Assembly: GCA_019244415.1 (NCBI GenBank)
Contig: JAFASN010000030.1
Location: 1-64,000, forward strand
From: Verrucomicrobiota bacterium
GTDB taxonomy: Bacteria > Verrucomicrobiota > Verrucomicrobiia > Chthoniobacterales > UBA10450
Direction of reading: 5' to 3'
DNA length: 64,000 nt
Under the pieces are notes generated by a model. The model did no database searches and was not told the DNA's origin. It was given only the letters and a program-made list of their open reading frames with translations. Made by a program: the position numbers and the translations under genes. Shown piece after piece: positions 44,501 to 52,720 of this stretch. Position 1 is the stretch's first letter; each line of letters begins with the position of its first letter.

Positions 44501-44731
44501 TGCATCCCGCTCTGGCGCGCGTCAGGTTCCGGCGCCGTCGCGCGCCGCGTGATGGGCACAACGGTGATCGGCGGAATGCTGGCGGCAACACTCATTGCCC
44601 TGTTTTTGATCCCGGTGACGTACTATGTCGTTGAACGAATAGCCGAGCGGCGAAAAAGCGCGGCGACCGAGGGTACTCGCGAACGCGCGACGGCTCGCGA
44701 GGAAGAGCTCGTGTCATCGCATCGGCCCTAA
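41552..44731 (+). CDS. RND multidrug efflux permease (AcrB-like, HAE1)
   Basis: The 1059-residue proton-driven pump begins MSKFFINRPIVAIVIAILMT, the usual HAE1 start. It has two porter regions between helices 1/2 and 7/8. The helix-4 proton-relay Asp pair is present in AIGLVVDDAIVVVEAVEHH, and the helix-10 Lys is in GLAAKNAILIVEFAK. Twelve transmembrane helices are expected. The C-terminus is charged (ERATAREEELVSSHRP). Length is typical. It exports diverse compounds from the periplasm together with the adaptor gene upstream and an unlinked outer-membrane channel. Confidence 0.97.
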   Translation: MSKFFINRPIVAIVIAILMTIVGTVAMIQLPIAQYPNIVPPEIQVRANYFGADAQTIEQSVATPIEMQMSGVDKANYIQSVNANGSIRMTINFDISTDPNVDHILTQMRVNQAASQLPQDVNNAGITVMKSTTAPLLLVALNSPKGTYNNIFLANYANINLIDQITRVPGISNVQVFGAGQYAMRLWVKPDQLAKLNVTVTDIINSVKAQNTVNPAGQIGGEPAPPGQEFTYTVRSPGRLTSPAEFGEIVIRANPDGSLLRLKDVSRIELGAQTYSLAGRLNGKPSAILACYQLPGTNALDAANGVKALMTRVSKNFPADMSYAISLDTTRAVTAGMREIIYTLLEALALVILVVFIFLQGWRATLIPLCAVPVSLIGTFMLFPIFGFSINTLALFGLVLAIGLVVDDAIVVVEAVEHHIEEGMAPRDATLRAMEEVSGPVIGIALVLSAVFVPTAFIPGITGRLYQQFALTIAISVIFSAFNALTLSPALSAMLLRPRKPARGPLGWFFGKFNRVFRRTTERYVGISRVAIGKSARTMVLLVVFAILAALFGSRLAKSFLPEEDQGYVYGSLALPYATSMERTGNAASKVEDALLKMPEIEHVTTVLGFNLLSTVQSTFNAFFFITFKPWDERTKPEEQYAALKTKINRALAAIPDGLGFAFPPPAIPGIGTAGGVTMMIEDRAGGDVKFLADNLSKFLDAARKRPEIASATTTFLPSVPQVFIDVDRDKVLKQGVDLTEVSQTLQTFMGGYFVNYFNEFGRQWQVFVQAEGDYRTKAENVGLFYVRSSNGEMVPLSSVTSVQERDGPEFTMRFNLYRAAQVNVTAAPGFSSMQAMRALEDTFAATMPSDMGYDYAAMSFQEKKAQQGVSPSVVFGMSLLFVFLILAALYESWALPFSVLLGTPIAVFGAFAALWARSMENNVYAQIGLVMLIGLAAKNAILIVEFAKLSRDRGTPLLEAALEGARLRLRPIIMTSFAFILGCIPLWRASGSGAVARRVMGTTVIGGMLAATLIALFLIPVTYYVVERIAERRKSAATEGTRERATAREEELVSSHRP

Positions 44732-44835
44732 GTAACGCGGCCGTGGGGCCGGTACTTTGCACCGAGAGCTGAATCGGCGTTGAGGCACGCGCATCAGCCA
44801 ATTCGCGCACGTAATTACTGCGGAGGTCTGGTCGT

Positions 44836-45291
44836 ATGAACGAAGATAAGCTGCGAAGCGTCACGCGCGATTTGCGAAAGCAACCGCCGCGCAGCCCGCG
44901 CGAAAAGCTCGGCGGATTTGTGATCGCGGCGCGCATGGTGGACAAGGCGCGCGCCGATCTGCTCGGCATTAACGGCGAATACAATTTTTATCCATGCGGG
45001 CTCGGCGCCTACTTCTGGAAGTTCACCGGCCTGGACGCGATGAAGTTCAAAGAATTCGTCGGCACCGGCGCGGGCGATGAAGAGATCGATCGATGGATTC
45101 GTGAGAACGCGACACAGAAGGACGCGCTCGCGATCATCAAGTGGAACAACGAAATGATCGGGCTGCGATTGTGCGATTTATCTGATCAGGTGCAGGAGTA
45201 TTTCGAAACGTACATCCCGCAATTCTGCAAGCCCGAGAGCAAAGTGAAATTCTTCTTCGATGTGTACGATGTGGAAGAAGGCGTCCTTTAA
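44836..45291 (+). CDS. DUF5069 domain protein
   Basis: The 151-residue soluble protein has the DUF5069 pattern: PPRSPREKLGGFVIAARMVD and KARADLLGINGEYNF near the start, then FWKFTGLDAMKFKEFV and a C-terminal region with WIRENATQKD. The function is unknown. The 104-base gap upstream contains GGTACTTTGC but no convincing -35 box. GGAGG lies 12-16 bases before the ATG. Confidence 0.85.
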   Translation: MNEDKLRSVTRDLRKQPPRSPREKLGGFVIAARMVDKARADLLGINGEYNFYPCGLGAYFWKFTGLDAMKFKEFVGTGAGDEEIDRWIRENATQKDALAIIKWNNEMIGLRLCDLSDQVQEYFETYIPQFCKPESKVKFFFDVYDVEEGVL

Positions 45292-45320
45292 TCGTGACGG
45301 CGAAATGACGAAGCGTGGAA

Positions 45321-45581
45321 ATGGAATGCACACACCTTGACCAGATAAGAGACGTCACACCGAGCGCAGACGTCTGCGAAGAATGTTTGCAGATGGGAGA
45401 CACGTGGGTGCATCTGCGTTTGTGCGAAATCTGCGGTCACGTCGGCTGCTGTGACGACTCAAAGAACAAACATGCGACGAAACATTTTCACGCCACCGGT
45501 CACCCGATCATCAAATCGTTTGAGCCCGGTGAAGATTGGGGCTGGTGCTATGTGGACCGGGTTTTCCTCGAAGGGATTTAG
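45321..45581 (+). CDS. UBP-type zinc finger protein
   Basis: The 86-residue protein is a single UBP-type zinc finger. Ligands are visible as CTHLDQI, VCEECLQMG, LRLCEICGHVGCCDDSKNKH and HFHATGHPI, with the final GWCYVDRVF segment typical of the fold. In eukaryotes this fold binds the ubiquitin C-terminus; bacterial single-domain versions are widespread and of unknown role. The ATG at 45321 begins MECTHLDQI; a GTG 6 bases earlier is possible. Confidence 0.9.
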   Translation: MECTHLDQIRDVTPSADVCEECLQMGDTWVHLRLCEICGHVGCCDDSKNKHATKHFHATGHPIIKSFEPGEDWGWCYVDRVFLEGI

Positions 45582-45607
45582 CCCATTCAGCGCGATGTGC
45601 GCGGCAA

Positions 45608-46597
45608 ATGTCGAATGACAAAATGACAGCGGGAATTTTCCCCGAGCTGCCTTTGGAAAAGTGGCAGGATACGAAGACTACGCTCCACATGTGGACGCAA
45701 GTCATTGGCAAAGTACGTCTCGCGCTGACTCCGCGCGAGAACCAATGGTGGAACGTTCCTCTTTACGTGACCTCTCGCGGCCTCACCACCTCGGCCATGC
45801 CGTACGAACTCCGCGTGGTTCAGATCGATTTTGATTTCATCAATCACCGACTCGACATCAGTTCTGACGACGGCCGGACGGAATCAATCGCGCTGGAGCC
45901 CCGCTCGGTGGCCGACTTTTACAACCAAGTCATGCGCGCACTTGGCCGGCTCGGGATTGACGTTCGTATCTGGACGATGCCGGTCGAAGTACCGGACCCG
46001 GTTCCATTTGAGAAGGACGAACGCCACGGCTACGACGCCGAGTACGCGAACCGCTTCTGGCAAGTCCTTGTGCAGCTCGATCGTGTTTTCACGGAGTTTC
46101 GTTCGCGGTTCACCGGCAAATGCAGCCCGGTGCATTTCTTCTGGGGCAGCTTCGACCTCGCGGTGACCCGCTTTTCTGGCAAACCCGCGAACCCGAAGCC
46201 GGGCGCAGATTTCATTACGCGGCTTTCGTACAACGCCGAGCTGAGCAGCGTCGGCTGGTGGGCCGGCGGCGGCGCGATTAACGGTCCGGCGTTCTATTCG
46301 TATACGTTCCCGGAGCCGGAAGGCTTCGCGCAGCAGAAGGTCGGCCCGTCAGGCGCGTACTATAACGATAAGCTGCACGAATTTATTCTGATGTACGACG
46401 ACGTGCGCGCGTCGAATGGTCCGGACGCGGCGATTCTCGAATTCGCGCAGAGCACGTACGAAGCTGGCGCGCGCCTGCAAGGCTGGCCGATTGACGAGTT
46501 CAAGCTCAAATCGGACGAGCGTTCCGCAAAAGCTGCCGCCGATCCTTCACAGCCGGTCTCGGAAATGGCGGCGTCAAAGGCGCCTGCTAACGACTAG
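45608..46597 (+). CDS. DUF5996 family protein
   Basis: The 329-residue protein has the DUF5996 features: an N-terminal LPLEKWQDTKTTLHMWTQVI, the segment NVPLYVTSRGLTTSAMPYEL, a central HFFWGSFDLAVTRFSGKPAN and the aromatic stretch SVGWWAGGGAINGPAFYSYT. The function is unknown. The ATG at 45608 (MSNDKMTAG) is preferred to longer frames that overlap the upstream zinc-finger gene. Confidence 0.87.
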   Translation: MSNDKMTAGIFPELPLEKWQDTKTTLHMWTQVIGKVRLALTPRENQWWNVPLYVTSRGLTTSAMPYELRVVQIDFDFINHRLDISSDDGRTESIALEPRSVADFYNQVMRALGRLGIDVRIWTMPVEVPDPVPFEKDERHGYDAEYANRFWQVLVQLDRVFTEFRSRFTGKCSPVHFFWGSFDLAVTRFSGKPANPKPGADFITRLSYNAELSSVGWWAGGGAINGPAFYSYTFPEPEGFAQQKVGPSGAYYNDKLHEFILMYDDVRASNGPDAAILEFAQSTYEAGARLQGWPIDEFKLKSDERSAKAAADPSQPVSEMAASKAPAND

Positions 46598-46677
46598 CAG
46601 ATAAGTTGTGGCACGATCAGTCAAACCCGAAGCTGGCCGCGGGCGCGCGCAGCCTTTCGCGTTGTACGAGCGGTTTT

Positions 46678-47244
46678 TTATTCGTGCGTTTCTCCAATTC
46701 GCCGCGTCCACTCAATCAAGCTCTCAAGTAGCTTGCGGATGTGTTTCTTCGTCTTTTCATCCGTGAGGTTGCCGTGCTCATCGAACCTTTCGCCGGCGTT
46801 GCCGATCATCACCTCCGGCCGATTGACCGGAAACATGTTCAGAAACACCATCGACTTGCGCAGATCGTACTGCGCGCGTGCCGTCGCGATATTCCCCATG
46901 GACGCGCCCATGATTGCTGCCGGTTTACCGTCCCACGCGCTGTCACCGTACGGGCGTGACGCCCAGTCGATCGCATTCTTCAAAACGCCGGGAACGGAAT
47001 AGTTGTATTCCGGCGTGACGAACAAGATCGCGTCCGCCTCGCGAATCTTGCGCTTGAACTCCGCCACTTTCGCCGGCGGATTCTGCTCGTCGTCCTGATT
47101 GAATCCAGGAATGTCGTTGAGGTCGAAGATTTCGATCGTCGCACCTTCCGGCACAAGCTCTGCGGCCGCTCTCAGTGCGCCGCGATTGTACGAGGCCTCG
47201 CGCAGGCTTCCGGCAATTCCGAGAATCTTCATTGGCTTGTTCAT
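46678..47244 (-). CDS. NADPH-dependent FMN reductase family protein
   Basis: The 188-residue flavodoxin-like protein has the FMN phosphate loop IAGSLREASYNRGAL and the flavin-contact segment FVTPEYNYSVPGVLKNAIDW followed by ASRP. Family members reduce quinones, azo dyes or chromate with NAD(P)H. The ATG is preceded by AAAGGA about 5 bases upstream. It lies in the same direction as the ring-cleaving dioxygenase gene and next to a hydrolase, a set resembling the methylhydroquinone-response genes of Bacillus. Confidence 0.92.
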   Translation of the reverse strand: MNKPMKILGIAGSLREASYNRGALRAAAELVPEGATIEIFDLNDIPGFNQDDEQNPPAKVAEFKRKIREADAILFVTPEYNYSVPGVLKNAIDWASRPYGDSAWDGKPAAIMGASMGNIATARAQYDLRKSMVFLNMFPVNRPEVMIGNAGERFDEHGNLTDEKTKKHIRKLLESLIEWTRRIGETHE

Positions 47245-47370
47245 TCAGTCCTTTCAAACCCCGCGTCACAGGCGACGGCAATGATGAATCGCAAATCAAT
47301 TCGGTCGGAGCCGCCGATCTCTCGGAAGCGCGGCAGATCCTTTGTCGTAGTTTGAACGAACTTGCCGACC

Positions 47371-48321
47371 TCAGTCGAGTGCCTCGAGATTTGCCGCGAT
47401 TTGGTCGCGATGACTTTCAAGGAATGGCGGCAACACAAGGTGTTCGCCAAGCGTGGACATGTCTTCGTCGATTCCGAATCCAGGCCCGTCGGTGGCAATC
47501 TCGAACAAGACGCCATTCGGCTCGCGCACATAGAGACTGCGAAACCAGAAGCGATCGACCTTGCCGCTATTCGGAATTCTGAACTCGTTTAGCCGGTCGG
47601 CCCAGGCGTCATAATCAGAGTCGTGGCTGCGGAAGGCAACGTGATGAACGCCGCCTGCGCCTTGCCGCGCGGCCGGCAAATCAGGTTGCACGGCGACGTG
47701 CAATTCAGCATGCGCGCCGCCGCCGCCCATCTCGAACACGTGCACGCGCGTGGCGGGATTGTCGGGATGCGGACAGTCGCGCACATGCCGCATGTTGAAA
47801 ACACGCGTGAGCAGAAGGTCTGTCGGGTTCAGCGTCGGCACGCTGATCACGATTGGGCCGAGCCCGCGAATCTGCCATTCGCCCGGCACTGGGCTCCTGT
47901 CCCATGGCGCAGCTTGGTCGCCTTTCCCGTTATCATCGATTAACGCCAGCCGCTGTCCTTCGCGGTCTTCGAAGGTTAACGTCAGCCGTTCGTCGCGCTC
48001 AAAGATTTCGCTATGAGGCACGCGCTCTTCATCGAATCGCCGCGACCACCATTGCAGTGCGCCGCGGCCGTTCACGCGCAAACACGTCCGCACGATACTG
48101 CGCGTGCCGCGCCGCTCGCGTGGCGCGTTCCAGCCGAAGAACGTGAGGTCTGTGCCCGGGCTGCCTTTCGCATCGGCATAGAAAAGATGATAGGCGCTGA
48201 CGTCGTCCTGGTTCACCGTCCGCTTCACCAGCCGCATGCCGAGCGTCTGCGTGTAGAACCGATAGTTCTCGCGGATTGCGCCAGAAATTGCGGTGAGATG
48301 GTGAATGCCTGAAAGTTCCAT
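47371..48321 (-). CDS. Ring-cleaving dioxygenase of the glyoxalase superfamily (MhqO-like)
   Basis: The 316-residue protein has paired VOC modules. The N-terminal metal-site segment is SGIHHLTAISGAIRENYRFY and the second-module segment is GGVHHVAFRSHDSDYDAWAD. NGVLFEIATDGPGFGIDED near the C-terminus carries the last metal-ligand Glu. MhqO-like enzymes are proposed to cleave hydroquinone-type rings in a thiol-dependent detoxification pathway. It is divergent from the MhqD-like hydrolase over only 52 bases, so both probably share a regulatory region. Confidence 0.92.
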   Translation of the reverse strand: MELSGIHHLTAISGAIRENYRFYTQTLGMRLVKRTVNQDDVSAYHLFYADAKGSPGTDLTFFGWNAPRERRGTRSIVRTCLRVNGRGALQWWSRRFDEERVPHSEIFERDERLTLTFEDREGQRLALIDDNGKGDQAAPWDRSPVPGEWQIRGLGPIVISVPTLNPTDLLLTRVFNMRHVRDCPHPDNPATRVHVFEMGGGGAHAELHVAVQPDLPAARQGAGGVHHVAFRSHDSDYDAWADRLNEFRIPNSGKVDRFWFRSLYVREPNGVLFEIATDGPGFGIDEDMSTLGEHLVLPPFLESHRDQIAANLEALD

Positions 48322-48373
48322 TTAAGCCAACCCTTGGGCTAACATCCGGAGCAGTGCACGGTCTGCAACAATC

Positions 48374-48985
48374 GTGAAAGCAGAGTTTGTCCATGAATTT
48401 GTTCGCGGTAATTCCGAACGGACGCTCGTGCTCCTGCACGGCACCGGGGGAGATGAGCGCGATCTGATCCCGATTGGGCGCGCCCTCGATCCCAATGCAT
48501 CGCTGCTCAGCCCACGCGGAAAAGTGCTGGAGAATGGAATGCCGCGCTTCTTTCGCCGTTTGTCCGAGGGCGTTTTCGACATCGATGATTTGAAACTGCG
48601 GACGACCGAACTGGCCGATTTCGTCACCGCGGCCGCGGAACGTTACGGGATTGACGGCAAACGCATTGTCGGAGTCGGGTACTCAAACGGCGCGAACATC
48701 GCCGCGAGCGTCCTCCTGCTCAGGCCGGAGATTTTCTCCGCCGCGATTCTGTTTCGCGCGATGGTCCCGCTCATTCCAGAGACGCAGCCAAAGATTTCTT
48801 CGGCGCATGTGTGGATCGGCGCCGGCAAATCCGATCCGATCATTCCGGCGGCGCAAACAGAGCAGCTGGCGGAACTGCTGCGAAAGGCCGGAGCGGATGT
48901 GACGCTTCGATGGTTCAGTGCCGGGCATGAATTGACGCCGCAAGATCTGAGTACAGCACATGAATGGCTGATGAGTTTGCGATGA
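48374..48985 (+). CDS. Alpha/beta hydrolase, carboxylesterase type (MhqD-like)
   Basis: The 203-residue enzyme shows the oxyanion segment LLHGTGGDERDLIPIG, the nucleophile elbow GVGYSNGANIA (Ser in G-Y-S-N-G), the acid in GAGKSDPIIP and the His in FSAGHELTP. It belongs to the small carboxylesterase group that includes MhqD and YpfH. Its divergent neighbour is an MhqO-like dioxygenase, which favours the quinone-adduct hydrolase role. The start is GTG. Confidence 0.92.
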   Translation: MKAEFVHEFVRGNSERTLVLLHGTGGDERDLIPIGRALDPNASLLSPRGKVLENGMPRFFRRLSEGVFDIDDLKLRTTELADFVTAAAERYGIDGKRIVGVGYSNGANIAASVLLLRPEIFSAAILFRAMVPLIPETQPKISSAHVWIGAGKSDPIIPAAQTEQLAELLRKAGADVTLRWFSAGHELTPQDLSTAHEWLMSLR

Positions 48986-49003
48986 GTTTGCGGCGACGGC
49001 CCG

Positions 49004-49252
49004 CTACTTTCGTTTGCCTTGCAGCAGCAGCTTGAGCAATCCGTAAAGCGCCATCGCAGCCCAGGTGGCCTCCATCAGGAATGCCGAGAGGTTAAATGCG
49101 CGCGTCATTGACAGGAGGATCAATCCGGCGCCGAGCAGATTCATCAACAACGCCGGTGCGCGTTTTGGATCGAACCAATCGAAGTGAATGCCGGCATAGG
49201 CGAGGAGGATGAGCAGAACGCCGAGTACGCCGCCAAAATCGAGCAAGGTCAT
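49004..49252 (-). CDS. Small CBU_0592-like membrane protein
   Basis: The 82-residue protein is three short transmembrane helices (GGVLGVLLILLAYAGIHFDW, ALLMNLLGAGLILLS, FLMEATWAAMALYGLLKLLL) with a basic tail, QGKRK. It resembles the small CBU_0592 family, function unknown. The ATG at 49252 lies just after the stop of the VOC-protein gene, so the two are cotranscribed. Confidence 0.8.
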   Translation of the reverse strand: MTLLDFGGVLGVLLILLAYAGIHFDWFDPKRAPALLMNLLGAGLILLSMTRAFNLSAFLMEATWAAMALYGLLKLLLQGKRK

Positions 49253-49260
49253 CGCGGGAT

Positions 49261-49746
49261 TTACGAATTGCCGGCTTCCCGCAACAGCGCTTCCACGTCG
49301 AGGGGACGCGTGAACATCGCGAGTTCGCCCTGTGGCGTGCGCGGCCATTTCTCGCGCGGTTTATCCCAGTACAGCTCGAGCCCATTGCCATCCGGATCGC
49401 GCAGGTAGAGCGCTTCACTGACGCCATGGTCACTGGCGCCATCGATGACAATGCGGGCCTGAACGAGCCGGCGAAGTGCATCGGCCAATGCGGCGCGGGT
49501 GGGATAAAGGATGCCGACGTGAAATAAGCCCGTTGTTCCAGGCGGCGGGGGCGAACCTCCGCGACTTTCCCACGTATTCAGGCCGATATAATGATGATAA
49601 CCGCCGGCGGACAGGAAAGCTGCTTCATTCCCCATGCGCTGCATCAGCTCAAACCCGAGTACGCCGGAATAGAAGCTGAGCGAGCGCTGCAAGTCCGCGA
49701 CCTTCAGGTGAACATGGCCGATGCGAACTTGCGGATCGACCTTCAT
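49261..49746 (-). CDS. VOC family (glyoxalase-like) protein
   Basis: The 161-residue protein begins MKVDPQVRIGHVHLKVADLQ and contains SLSFYSGVLGFELMQRMG, then GLFHVGILYPTRAALADALR and LYLRDPDGNGLELYWDKPR. Two beta-alpha-beta-beta-beta modules with His/Glu ligands fit a CatE-like or glyoxalase-like dioxygenase. The substrate is unknown. The ATG at 49746 gives a family-typical length; a longer frame to 49812 is less likely. Confidence 0.88.
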   Translation of the reverse strand: MKVDPQVRIGHVHLKVADLQRSLSFYSGVLGFELMQRMGNEAAFLSAGGYHHYIGLNTWESRGGSPPPPGTTGLFHVGILYPTRAALADALRRLVQARIVIDGASDHGVSEALYLRDPDGNGLELYWDKPREKWPRTPQGELAMFTRPLDVEALLREAGNS

Positions 49747-49847
49747 GAATCCGCAGGCGCGATCTGGTCGTCGGAAGGTTCGTCGTTCATCCGCATCTGA
49801 ATAGCGTCTCACCTTAGTACTCGCAACGCCTGCTTAGCAGCTCCCTG

Positions 49848-50370
49848 CTACAGAAAGGAATCAATGGGCAAGAAGGAAAGGAGCCGCACAGCTGCGCGCC
49901 GCCAGAAACTCGTCCCGGGCTCTTTGCTGTACGTAAGTACGCGGTCACCGCTGCGCACACTCCAGTAGAGTTGGTTCTGCGGCGAAAGATGAACTTCGTA
50001 GGCGTCCTCTGGAACACGGGTGGCGAATGTCCTTTCGACCATCCTGCGCGAGGGCGGGACTATCGATCACGAACCCAAGCTCCGTGTCGCGGATAACGAG
50101 GCGACGATCATCGGCGGCAGTAATCGACCGACGGGATGAGATGACGCGCTGTCATGTGTGTCGTTGCCCACCGGCACGCTGCTGTTCCAGGCGCTGCACG
50201 ATGCCGCCGATCGCGGCGTACGCGTCGAGCGTGGCCTCCGCTCGCTGGGCCAGGCGGATGCGGGCGGCGAACGCGTCGCGGGCGTCGCGCAGCGGAAAAA
50301 TGCCGGACAGATTCGGATGCGCTGCGAGCAGCGGAGCAATGGCGCGCCCGAGCTGCGTGTCACGCGTATC
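49848..50370 (-). pseudogene. Cardiolipin synthase/phospholipase D remnant with local inversion
   Basis: Three pieces of one PLD-family protein are visible. The N-terminal piece is on the minus strand (50370-50221): TQLGRAIAPLLAAHPNLSGI followed by FPLRDARDAFAARI. The next piece, TGTLLFQALHDAADRGVRV, is on the plus strand (50170-50226) and meets the first tail to tail at a GCGTACGC palindrome. The C-terminal piece is back on the minus strand (about 50110-49848): DTELGFVIDSPALAQDG, then a frameshift, then EPGTSFWRRAAVRLLSFLPI. The catalytic HKD motifs are missing. The gene is decayed by deletion, frameshift and inversion. About 730 bases here hold no intact gene. Confidence 0.72.
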
Positions 50371-50542
50371 GGTCGTCTCGGTGGAAATCGTCTGGGCTTG
50401 CAAAGGGACGAACCGTATCGTGATTGGGCAGCAGGAGCACGCCCTAGCCTGAGTACGAGAATAGCGCCACGCTGGTATGGTCGATTGCGAAGACACGGCG
50501 CACGAGTGACAGCGCGGAGCAAATCTGTTCTAATCAGAACGC

Positions 50543-51949
50543 GTGGCCATTAAGACGGAAAAAGACCTGAGCGACGAGCAGCGCGCGCATTGGCTGAAAG
50601 CGGTGGCGGCGATCGAGCTGCGCAATTTCGGCTATGCCATCTCGCTGTTGCAGGGCGTACTAAAGCAGCAGCCGGAATTTCTGACTGGGCGGCAGCTCCT
50701 GCGCCGGGCGGAAATTGCCAGGCAGAAATCGGCCAGGAAAAAGCTGTTTAACATTTCCACCGCGTCGGTGGCGCTGATGAAAGTACAGCGCGAGATGAAG
50801 CGTGATGCGCGGCGGGCGGTGGAGCTGATCGAGAAAATCCTGGAAGAGGAGCCGCGGAACAAGCAGGCAAATCTCGCCTTAAGAGAAGCGGCGGCCGCTG
50901 CGGGATGGCTGGAGACGGCGGTGTTCGCGATCGAGACCTTGCTGGAAGAAAGTCCCCGGGACACGAAGCTGCTGCACGAGCTGGGCCGGTTGTATCACGA
51001 GTTGGGGGAGACCGAGCGCGAAGTGGATGTGTACACACGGATTTGCGAGATCAATCCGGCCGATGCCGAAGCGTTGCGATTGAGCAAGGATGCCTCGGCC
51101 CGCGGGTCGATGAAACGCGGCGGTTGGGCTGAGGCCGAGAGCTATCGTGATTTGATCAAAGATAAGGACGCGGCGGTGTCGCTCGAGCAGCAGACGCGGA
51201 TGCAGTTGAGCGATGAAGCGCTGGACGAGCAAATCGCGGAGACGTATGCGCGTCACCAAGCCGAGCCGCAAAACGTGGATGTGGCGCGGCGGCTCGGCGC
51301 GTTAAGCGAGGAGAAGGACGACTTGGAAACGGCGATGGCATGGTACCGCTACGCCAGCGGCTTAACGCAGGAAAGCGATGCCGGGCTGGTGCGGAAAATA
51401 TCCGACCTGAACGCGACACGTGTCGAACGCGAGATTGCCGCGCTGGAGCAGGCGCTGGCCGCCGACGGCGGCGCGCTGGCCGATGTTGAGAAGAATCGCG
51501 CTGCCCTCGCTGAGGCAAAGCAGCGGCGAGCGCAACTGCTGCTCGGGGAAGCACGGAGCCGCGTCGAGCGGAATCCCACGGACTTGCAGTTCCGGTTCGA
51601 GCTGGGCGAGTGCCTGATGAACGCCAGTCAATACCGCGAAGCGGTGCCGGAGCTGCAACGCGCTCGCCAGAATCCCCACGCGCGGTTGCGGGCGATGAAC
51701 GCGCTTGGCCGCTGCTATCGCGAGCTCGGGATGTACGATCTGGCGGCGCGACAACTGGAGGAAGCTGCACGCGAAATCCCCGGCATGGACACGACGAAGA
51801 AGGAGATCATTTACGATCTCGGACTCGTCTATGAGCAGATGGGCGAAAGCGGTCAGGCGCTCGAATGCATGAAACAGATTTACGAAGCGGATTACGGTTA
51901 CAGGGATGTGGCTGAACGGGTGGAACGCTCATACGCGGCCGGCCGTTAA
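50543..51949 (+). CDS. Cytoplasmic TPR-repeat protein
   Basis: The 468-residue protein has no signal peptide or membrane span and consists of helical repeats. Clear TPR-like units are DTKLLHELGRLYHELGETER, VDVARRLGALSEEKDDLETA, LQFRFELGECLMNASQYREA, LRAMNALGRCYRELGMYDLA and EIIYDLGLVYEQMGESGQAL. A Glu/Ala-rich coiled-coil stretch lies near residues 285-330. The start is GTG. It is probably a protein-interaction scaffold. No partner is evident nearby. Confidence 0.82.
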   Translation: MAIKTEKDLSDEQRAHWLKAVAAIELRNFGYAISLLQGVLKQQPEFLTGRQLLRRAEIARQKSARKKLFNISTASVALMKVQREMKRDARRAVELIEKILEEEPRNKQANLALREAAAAAGWLETAVFAIETLLEESPRDTKLLHELGRLYHELGETEREVDVYTRICEINPADAEALRLSKDASARGSMKRGGWAEAESYRDLIKDKDAAVSLEQQTRMQLSDEALDEQIAETYARHQAEPQNVDVARRLGALSEEKDDLETAMAWYRYASGLTQESDAGLVRKISDLNATRVEREIAALEQALAADGGALADVEKNRAALAEAKQRRAQLLLGEARSRVERNPTDLQFRFELGECLMNASQYREAVPELQRARQNPHARLRAMNALGRCYRELGMYDLAARQLEEAAREIPGMDTTKKEIIYDLGLVYEQMGESGQALECMKQIYEADYGYRDVAERVERSYAAGR

Positions 51950-52125
51950 GCCCGTTCCTCAAACGAATCGCATCGAGCGCATCTGGCCTTGTGAGAGACC
52001 GGTTCTCCATTTGGTGCGCCGCGGGTGGTACTAACGAGACCGCAACTCATTACGGCCAGCGAGAAACCTGGGCGCGAATCCTCAGTGCCGGCGGGAACAC
52101 CGGCGCTACTCAACCAACAAATTCT

Positions 52126-52635
52126 ATGAAAAAAACAGTCTTGATAAATTCGGCGATTGCCATCGCTGCAGTCGCTCTCAGCGGTACCGCGTTCGCCGCT
52201 GATTCGTCAAAAACGAACACTTCGGCCAAGGGCAATTTCAGCTCAACCGACAAGTCCTTCATTAAAGACGCTGCTAAAGGTGGAATGATGGAAGTGGTGA
52301 ATGGTCGTGAAGCGGAGAAAAATGCAACGAGCGCTGAGGTGAAGAAGTTCGGCGCGCGCATGGTAGCCGATCACGGCAAAGCCAACGCGGAGCTGAAGAC
52401 AATCGCAAAAAGAGCAGGCGTCGAGCTTCCAGGTGAGCCGTCGGCGAACAAATGGAAGTCGGACAAGGATTACATGGACATGATGGTCAAGGACCATGAA
52501 AAAGACCTGGCCGATTTTGAAAAGCAAGCCAAGGACGGCACCGACGCTGACCTGAAACGGTTCGCTGAGAAGACGGCAAAGGTCGTCCATGAGCACCTGG
52601 ACATGGCGAAGGAAATTGACGGGAAACTGAAGTAA
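52126..52635 (+). CDS. Exported DUF4142 protein
   Basis: The 169-residue protein has a signal peptide (residues about 1-24, ALSGTAFAA). The helical DUF4142 domain, a ferritin-like up-down bundle, follows: DKSFIKDAAKGGMMEVVNGR, EVKKFGARMVADHGKANAEL and DYMDMMVKDHEKDLADFEKQ. The His/Glu/Asp-rich helices could bind metal, but this is not established for the family. An intrinsic terminator follows at 52653. Confidence 0.9.
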   Translation: MKKTVLINSAIAIAAVALSGTAFAADSSKTNTSAKGNFSSTDKSFIKDAAKGGMMEVVNGREAEKNATSAEVKKFGARMVADHGKANAELKTIAKRAGVELPGEPSANKWKSDKDYMDMMVKDHEKDLADFEKQAKDGTDADLKRFAEKTAKVVHEHLDMAKEIDGKLK

Positions 52636-52652
52636 ACGATCTATCAGCAAAG

Positions 52653-52688
52653 ACGGCGCGCTGGCACAACCATGCGCGCCGTTTTGCT
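52653..52688 (+). terminator. Intrinsic terminator after the DUF4142 gene
   Basis: ACGGCGCG (52653-52660) pairs perfectly with CGCGCCGT (52675-52682) across a 14-base loop and is followed by TTTGCTTT. It lies 18 bases after the stop codon. Confidence 0.8.
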
Positions 52689-52720
52689 TTCTCGAACGCC
52701 CGTACTCAGGGCGGCGGCGT

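Noticed and set aside
44732-44835. Sigma-70 promoter at GGTACTTTGC before the DUF5069 gene
   Set aside because: No -35-like hexamer lies at 15-19 bases. The word may only reflect the general GTACT bias.
50158-50553. Plus-strand open frame of 131 codons as a gene
   Set aside because: Only its first 20 or so residues resemble a protein family, and they belong to the broken phospholipase D gene. The rest is antisense to another piece of the same pseudogene.
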